64,000 nucleotides of DNA from CAYPTB01 sp964413535 (GTDB lineage: Bacteria > Planctomycetota > UBA1135 > GCA-002686595): NCBI GenBank assembly GCA_964413535.1, contig CAYPTB010000009.1:1-64000 (forward strand). The letters are read 5' to 3'. Shown in pieces: positions 59,764 to 64,000 of the stretch (position 1 is its first letter; every line of letters begins with the position of its first letter). The notes under the pieces were generated by a model. That model had not been told where the DNA came from, ran no database searches, and worked only from the letters and a program-made list of their open reading frames with translations. A program made the position numbers and the translations under genes.

Positions 59764-61151
59764 CGCTTGGCCGCGCGCACTTCGACGTCGATCCACAGGC
59801 CGGCGGACCCCGCTTGCGCGCCGAGGCCCCACTCGACCTCGTCGGGCAGGGGGCGCGGAAGCTCGAACGGCCACGAGCGCCCGTCGAGGAGCACGGTGAG
59901 GTCCACGCCCTTCGCGCGCACCTCGAAGGTCGAGGTGTACCCGAGCCTCAGTCCCGGCGTATCGGCCCCGCCGATGCGATTCCAAGTGTTGTCCAAAGCC
60001 CGGTACTCGAACACGGTGAAGCCGTCGTCGGCCACGAAGGCGACCGAGTAGAAGCCGAGTTCGCTGCGACCGAACAGGAAGTTCAACTGCTTGCCGGGTC
60101 CGGGCAGGATGCGCAGGGAACCGCTGGCCGCGAGACCGCCCCGCACGGACTCTCCGTTCCACGCGACGGCGTTCTGGTCCTCGAAGGCGAGCTGGTGCCA
60201 TTCCGTGCCTGAGGTCGTGAGCGAGCGATACATCTCACGCCACGCCGGCGCGAGGCGGCTCACGTACTTCGCGAAGTCCTTGTCGAGCGAGCTGCCGAAG
60301 GCCTTGGTCGCCGCGGCGAGCACGGTCTGCGCGTAGTCCCCACCGCCGCCCGTCGAGCGGATCACCCCGACGACTTGGCGGAGCTTCGACGCCTTGGCGC
60401 CCTCGGCGAGGAACCGGAAGAGCACCTGACGCACGGCGTAGCGCTTGGAGAAGGAGAGCTCGTCGATCCGGTCGGCGAGGATCGCGCCGGCAGGCGGCAG
60501 CTTCCCTCCTTCCTGCAGGCCTTGCACCTCGGCGAGGGCGGAGGCGAAGAACGGCGTTTCGGTCGCGTCTCCGCATGGACGCAGATCCTCGAGCACCTCG
60601 CTGCTCACGTAGGCGGCGAGACCGTCTACGAACCACATCGGGTGGTGCGCGAAGTTCGGACACAGCTCGTAACGGGCCACGTGGCACGCCTCCCACGCGA
60701 GGAGGGCCAGGGTCTGGCCGGGCAGGGAGATCGCGCGCAAAACCTCGTCGGAGCACGGCGGCTGGAGCGCCACGTGGGCGCTCTTCGAGGCGTGGAGGCT
60801 CATGGCCAGGTTGCGCTGGAACTTGCCCCCCGAGAGCTCCATGTCCGCCGCCTCGTAGGCCGCGATCGTGCGGTGTAGGTGCACCTCGAGCGGTCGTTCG
60901 AGCGAGTGGTCCGGGACGCCCAGGAAGTCGACCACGATCGGCCAGACACGCTCGATCGCGTCGAGCCCGGCCTGCGCGATCCCCTCGTCGCCTCCATCGT
61001 AGTGGAGCGAGTAGTGCTCGCCCGTTGCGACGACCAGCTCGCCTGCGGCGTCGACGCGCGCAAGCCCGGCGCTCGCCAAGGGCAATCCCGTCAGGGCGAG
61101 TCGGCCGAGGAACGAGCGCGTGGAACAGGCCGAGACGAAGCGAGCAAGCAT
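59760..61151 (-). CDS. Secreted gluzincin-like protein with WExxH instead of HExxH
   Basis: 463 residues. N-terminal signal-like segment (FLGRLALTGLPLASAGLA). The layout resembles peptidase-MA: LEVHLHRTIAAYEAADMELS, then the zinc helix LLAWEACHVARYELCPNFAH and the third ligand region MWFVDGLAAYVSSEVL. The motif reads WEACH, so the first zinc His is Trp and the ligand Glu is Asp; a working zinc site is unlikely. The C-terminal 180 residues are a beta domain (FNFLFGRSELGFYS-like strands, GYTSTFEVRAKGVDLTVLLD). Compare with 40170-41078, which keeps both His but lost the catalytic Glu. Confidence 0.7.
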   Translation of the reverse strand: MLARFVSACSTRSFLGRLALTGLPLASAGLARVDAAGELVVATGEHYSLHYDGGDEGIAQAGLDAIERVWPIVVDFLGVPDHSLERPLEVHLHRTIAAYEAADMELSGGKFQRNLAMSLHASKSAHVALQPPCSDEVLRAISLPGQTLALLAWEACHVARYELCPNFAHHPMWFVDGLAAYVSSEVLEDLRPCGDATETPFFASALAEVQGLQEGGKLPPAGAILADRIDELSFSKRYAVRQVLFRFLAEGAKASKLRQVVGVIRSTGGGGDYAQTVLAAATKAFGSSLDKDFAKYVSRLAPAWREMYRSLTTSGTEWHQLAFEDQNAVAWNGESVRGGLAASGSLRILPGPGKQLNFLFGRSELGFYSVAFVADDGFTVFEYRALDNTWNRIGGADTPGLRLGYTSTFEVRAKGVDLTVLLDGRSWPFELPRPLPDEVEWGLGAQAGSAGLWIDVEVRAAKR

Positions 61152-61324
61152 CCCAGGACTTCCTTCGAACCACCCCACCTCGACCCGCGCGACACGCGTC
61201 TCTCGTGGTCGGGTGGGGAGCGCAGTAGAACCGAAGCGCGCGAACCGTCAAGCGAGAACGGGGGCCGCGGCGCGGACGATTCCCATCCGTCGAGGCCACT
61301 CCGAGCGGGCACGTCTGCCGCGGC

Positions 61325-64000
61325 CTACCGCCGCTTCGGTACGAGGATCACCTGACCGTTGGCGGGCGTCGTGTCGTCGAGGACGAAGCGCGGTCGGCGG
61401 ACCTCGAGGCGGCCGGGGTGGACGCCGTCCTCGAGCAGCGCGGCCCGCACGGTTTCGAGGCGGCGCTCGGCGATCTCGAGACACGCGGCGCGCGTGCGCT
61501 TGTCGCGGCGGCGGTCGGCGCCGCTGCGCAGGAGATCGCCCAGACGGTCGAGCGCGTCCTCCGTGCGCGAGAGCTCGCGTTCGATGGCGCGCAGGCGCTC
61601 GGTCGCGGCGGCGGCCGCGGCCTCGTTGCCGACGGCGTAGTGCGCGCGCGCACGCGCGGCCACGTCCTCGCGCAGGCCGCCCAGGTCGCGCTTCTTCGCG
61701 CGCAGCTCCAGGGAGAGGTGCACGCAGGCTTCCGGGCTCGGATTCGCGAACACGCTCGCGCGCTCGACGTCGAGCTGCCCGATCGAGTGGGTGAGGACGA
61801 GCCCGAGCTCGTCGTCCGCCTTCACCTTGGTCAAGAGCCCCTTGACCCGGCCCAGCTCCGTCGAGTCGAAGGCGGGATCCGCCGCCTCGAACGCGAACGA
61901 CACGCCCTCCTGCGAGAGGTCCTCGGGCGGCCTACCCGTCAACCCCACGAAGTCCGTGAGCTTTCCGGTGACGCGCAACGGTGACTGCGCCACGGCCTCG
62001 GCCACGACTTTCGCGAAGGTCGTCGCGGCGGCTGCGGCGAGCGCGCCCCCGCCCATCCCGCCGGAGGTAGTCGTGTCGAACGAGAGCGGCACGACGTGCG
62101 CGCCTTCGGAATTCCTCAGGACGAAGAGCACCGCGTCGAGCGGCATCGGCAGCTTCAAGTAGCGCGAGATCGGCCCGTTGGCCGGCTCGCTGAGCGCGAG
62201 GTGCTGGAAGTCGAAGGACGACACCGTGCTCGCGCCCCTCTCGCCGCGGAAGCGCACGTAGACGCTCGCGTCGAGGACGCCGTCGCCGATCGTGACGCCG
62301 CCCTCGCGCGCCGCTCCTTCGAAGCCGAGCAGCTCGAGGGACGAGACCTCGATCTTCGTCCAGCCTTCGAGCGCCGGGTGGAACGCGAGACTGCCCGTGA
62401 CGGCGATCTCGTCGAAGAACGCGCGCTCCTCGGTGCGCTCGTCCTGCTCCTTTCCGAGCCCCGCCATGCCGAGAGCGCCGTGCGCGAGGCCACCGAGCAG
62501 GGAACGCTGCCTGCGTATCGGCAGCGGCACTCGTCCGGAACGCAAGTAGGCGGAGTAGCGCACGTGCTTTTGCTGCGAAAAGGCGAGCGTGCTGAAGTCC
62601 TTCACCTCGAGGCTGAGATCCTCGAGCGGCAAGAAGAGCTCCGGCTCGGCGCTGGCGTCGCGGAACTCGACGTCGAGCCCCTGGATCGACAGGTCGTCGA
62701 GGCGGAACTCGGGCGCAGCGGGGGCCGACGGCCGCTCCCCTTTCGAAGACGCCGCTTCGACCGCGGCGACGGCCGGCTCGGGCGATCGCGTGCTCGCGCC
62801 CGCCGGGACGTCGACCGCTCCCGTGTCGGCCTGCGCGGGCAGGACGACGATGCCGGCGACGTGCAGCCCGTCCGCGTCGCGGCGCGCGTGCAGCCGCGGC
62901 GTCTCGATCTCGACCGAGCTCACGTGCACGGCGCCGGTCGCCGGGTCGATGCGCGCGACGGAGACGTCGACTCCGTCGACGCCGACGAGCACCGGGCCTT
63001 CGGGCTCGGCGCGGAAGGCCACGTCGCGCAGCTCGAGCTCCGCCCCGAAGCCCGACGACACGTCGAAGTCCGTCGGTCCGCGGCGGCGCCAGTCGAGCGC
63101 ACCGCGCACGCTGGCGTCGAAGCGTCCGTCGACGAGCCCGCTCCCGTCCAAAACGGACACGAGCTCCGGCAAGACCTCCGTCAGTCCGCCGCCGCGGATG
63201 TGCGCGGCCGCGATCGAGACCACGATCTCGGGACGAGTGGCAAAGGGCTCGATCCCGATCCCGATCTCGAGCTCGCCGAGCACGGGCTCCGCGGATCCCG
63301 TGAGCGCGAGCTCGATCGGCGGCAGGGCATCCGGATGGGCGTCGAGCAAGACGAGCGGCGCGGTGTTCGAGAGACGCAAGCTCGCGTCGAGCGGCCTGGC
63401 GCCTGCCTGCGTCGTGTCGAGGAAGGCGAAACGCGCGATCCCCACGTCGAGCTTCGCGAGCGTGACGAGCGGGAGCGCAGCGTTCGCGTTCGGCGTCGCT
63501 CCACCCGAGGTTCGCGCCGGCGGCTCGGTGACGACCGCGGCGTCGACGCCGTGCTCTTCGGGGGCCGCCGGCGGTTCCGCGAACGCGAGTCCCAGGAGCT
63601 CCAACCGCCCGGGCTCGGTGCGGAACACCTCGAGCTCGAGCCCGCGCAGCGCGACTTCGTCGAAGGCGAAGACGCCGGCCGCCGGGTCGAGCCGCGACGC
63701 CCGCACGGCGAGCGTCCCGAGCGCGGCGAGCGGGCGCTCCCCGTCGCGGTACGCGAGGTCGGAGAGCTCGAACCAGGCGCTGCGACCACCTTCCGGGCAG
63801 GCCGTCGAGCCCGCCGCGAGCGCCGCCGCGAGACGGCCGTCCGTCACGGCGAGCTCGATACCCGGCGGCAGGAGCGCGGCGAGCTCTCCGCTCCGGATGC
63901 CGTTCAGCTCCACCCGAGCGCTCACTCCGGATTCCTCGGGACGGACGAACGCCTCGCCCTCCAGGGAGAGCTCGTCGAACGTGTCGCCCGAGGTCAGCCT
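61325..64000 (-). CDS. AsmA/DUF748-like envelope protein, 5' end beyond the window
   Basis: 891 residues are visible and the frame is still open at base 64000, so the N-terminus is missing. The sequence is a long series of beta repeats of the AsmA/DUF748 type (GSLAFHPALEGWTKIEVSSL, PLVLLDAHPDALPPIELALT, LVSVLDGSGLVDGRFDASVR). The C-terminus has an OmpA-like end (RRLETVRAALLEDGVHPGRL). Such proteins bridge inner and outer membranes and are linked to lipid transport and envelope integrity. No second gene follows; 173 nt separate it from the degenerate gluzincin, which is on the same strand. Confidence 0.85.
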   Translation of the reverse strand, partial: RLTSGDTFDELSLEGEAFVRPEESGVSARVELNGIRSGELAALLPPGIELAVTDGRLAAALAAGSTACPEGGRSAWFELSDLAYRDGERPLAALGTLAVRASRLDPAAGVFAFDEVALRGLELEVFRTEPGRLELLGLAFAEPPAAPEEHGVDAAVVTEPPARTSGGATPNANAALPLVTLAKLDVGIARFAFLDTTQAGARPLDASLRLSNTAPLVLLDAHPDALPPIELALTGSAEPVLGELEIGIGIEPFATRPEIVVSIAAAHIRGGGLTEVLPELVSVLDGSGLVDGRFDASVRGALDWRRRGPTDFDVSSGFGAELELRDVAFRAEPEGPVLVGVDGVDVSVARIDPATGAVHVSSVEIETPRLHARRDADGLHVAGIVVLPAQADTGAVDVPAGASTRSPEPAVAAVEAASSKGERPSAPAAPEFRLDDLSIQGLDVEFRDASAEPELFLPLEDLSLEVKDFSTLAFSQQKHVRYSAYLRSGRVPLPIRRQRSLLGGLAHGALGMAGLGKEQDERTEERAFFDEIAVTGSLAFHPALEGWTKIEVSSLELLGFEGAAREGGVTIGDGVLDASVYVRFRGERGASTVSSFDFQHLALSEPANGPISRYLKLPMPLDAVLFVLRNSEGAHVVPLSFDTTTSGGMGGGALAAAAATTFAKVVAEAVAQSPLRVTGKLTDFVGLTGRPPEDLSQEGVSFAFEAADPAFDSTELGRVKGLLTKVKADDELGLVLTHSIGQLDVERASVFANPSPEACVHLSLELRAKKRDLGGLREDVAARARAHYAVGNEAAAAAATERLRAIERELSRTEDALDRLGDLLRSGADRRRDKRTRAACLEIAERRLETVRAALLEDGVHPGRLEVRRPRFVLDDTTPANGQVILVPKRR

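Overview
The window is chromosomal DNA from a very GC-rich bacterium, with strong C/G bias at third codon positions and many GTG starts and ATGA/GTGA gene overlaps. The gene content points to Planctomycetota or a close relative. The signs are three sulfatases, a CRTAC1-type FG-GAP/ASPIC protein beside a TPR lipoprotein, a membrane protein ending in a planctomycete-type haem-binding segment, a zinc-ribbon/kinase/TPR protein, two ECF sigma/anti-sigma pairs, and many secreted or lipoprotein orphans. This placement is inference; there is no rRNA or ribosomal protein gene to anchor it. No integrase, transposase, phage structural gene or CRISPR array was seen.

Layout. 0-2.6 kb: end of a surface-polysaccharide-like locus (glycosyltransferase, SPASM radical SAM enzyme, methyltransferase). 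2.9-16 kb: SRPBCC protein, sulfatase divergent from a membrane mannosyltransferase-like protein, a ParA-CYTH fusion, TPR lipoprotein plus CRTAC1 protein, Ca2+/Na+ and Na+/H+ antiporters, and an sdpRI-like pair. 16-24 kb: HTH/coiled-coil protein, esterase and secreted orphans. 24.3-29.2 kb: a five-gene type III polyketide synthase operon with a FAD reductase and two methyltransferases. 29.4-31.9 kb: a stress island (small acidic protein, CBS, Hsp20, DUF883, holin-like YqjE). 32-43.5 kb: CYTH/CHAD protein, membrane protein, Nudix, TPR, ECF sigma/anti-sigma, tag, a degenerate metallopeptidase-like protein and a Ser/Thr kinase. 43.7-52.7 kb: second ECF/anti-sigma operon with a VWA protein, Nudix and AstE-like genes, an SseB-like protein, a cupin and a cytochrome-like protein. 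53-64 kb: twin sulfatases, HNH protein, tRNA-Asn, M48-FUN14-RraA operon, phosphopantetheinyl transferase with pterin dehydratase, another degenerate metallopeptidase-like protein, and the end of an AsmA/DUF748-like protein.

How the parts may work together. The PKS operon looks like a self-contained route to an O-methylated, reduced alkyl-pyrone or alkyl-resorcinol-type lipid. The three transcription units of the stress island each carry the same short motif 111-120 nt upstream of the first start codon, which suggests common control. The most unusual items are the ParA-CYTH fusion, the frame break plus 36-nt coding repeat in the PKS operon, the two metallopeptidase-like proteins that have each lost a different active-site residue, and the anti-sigma/thioredoxin-like fusion.
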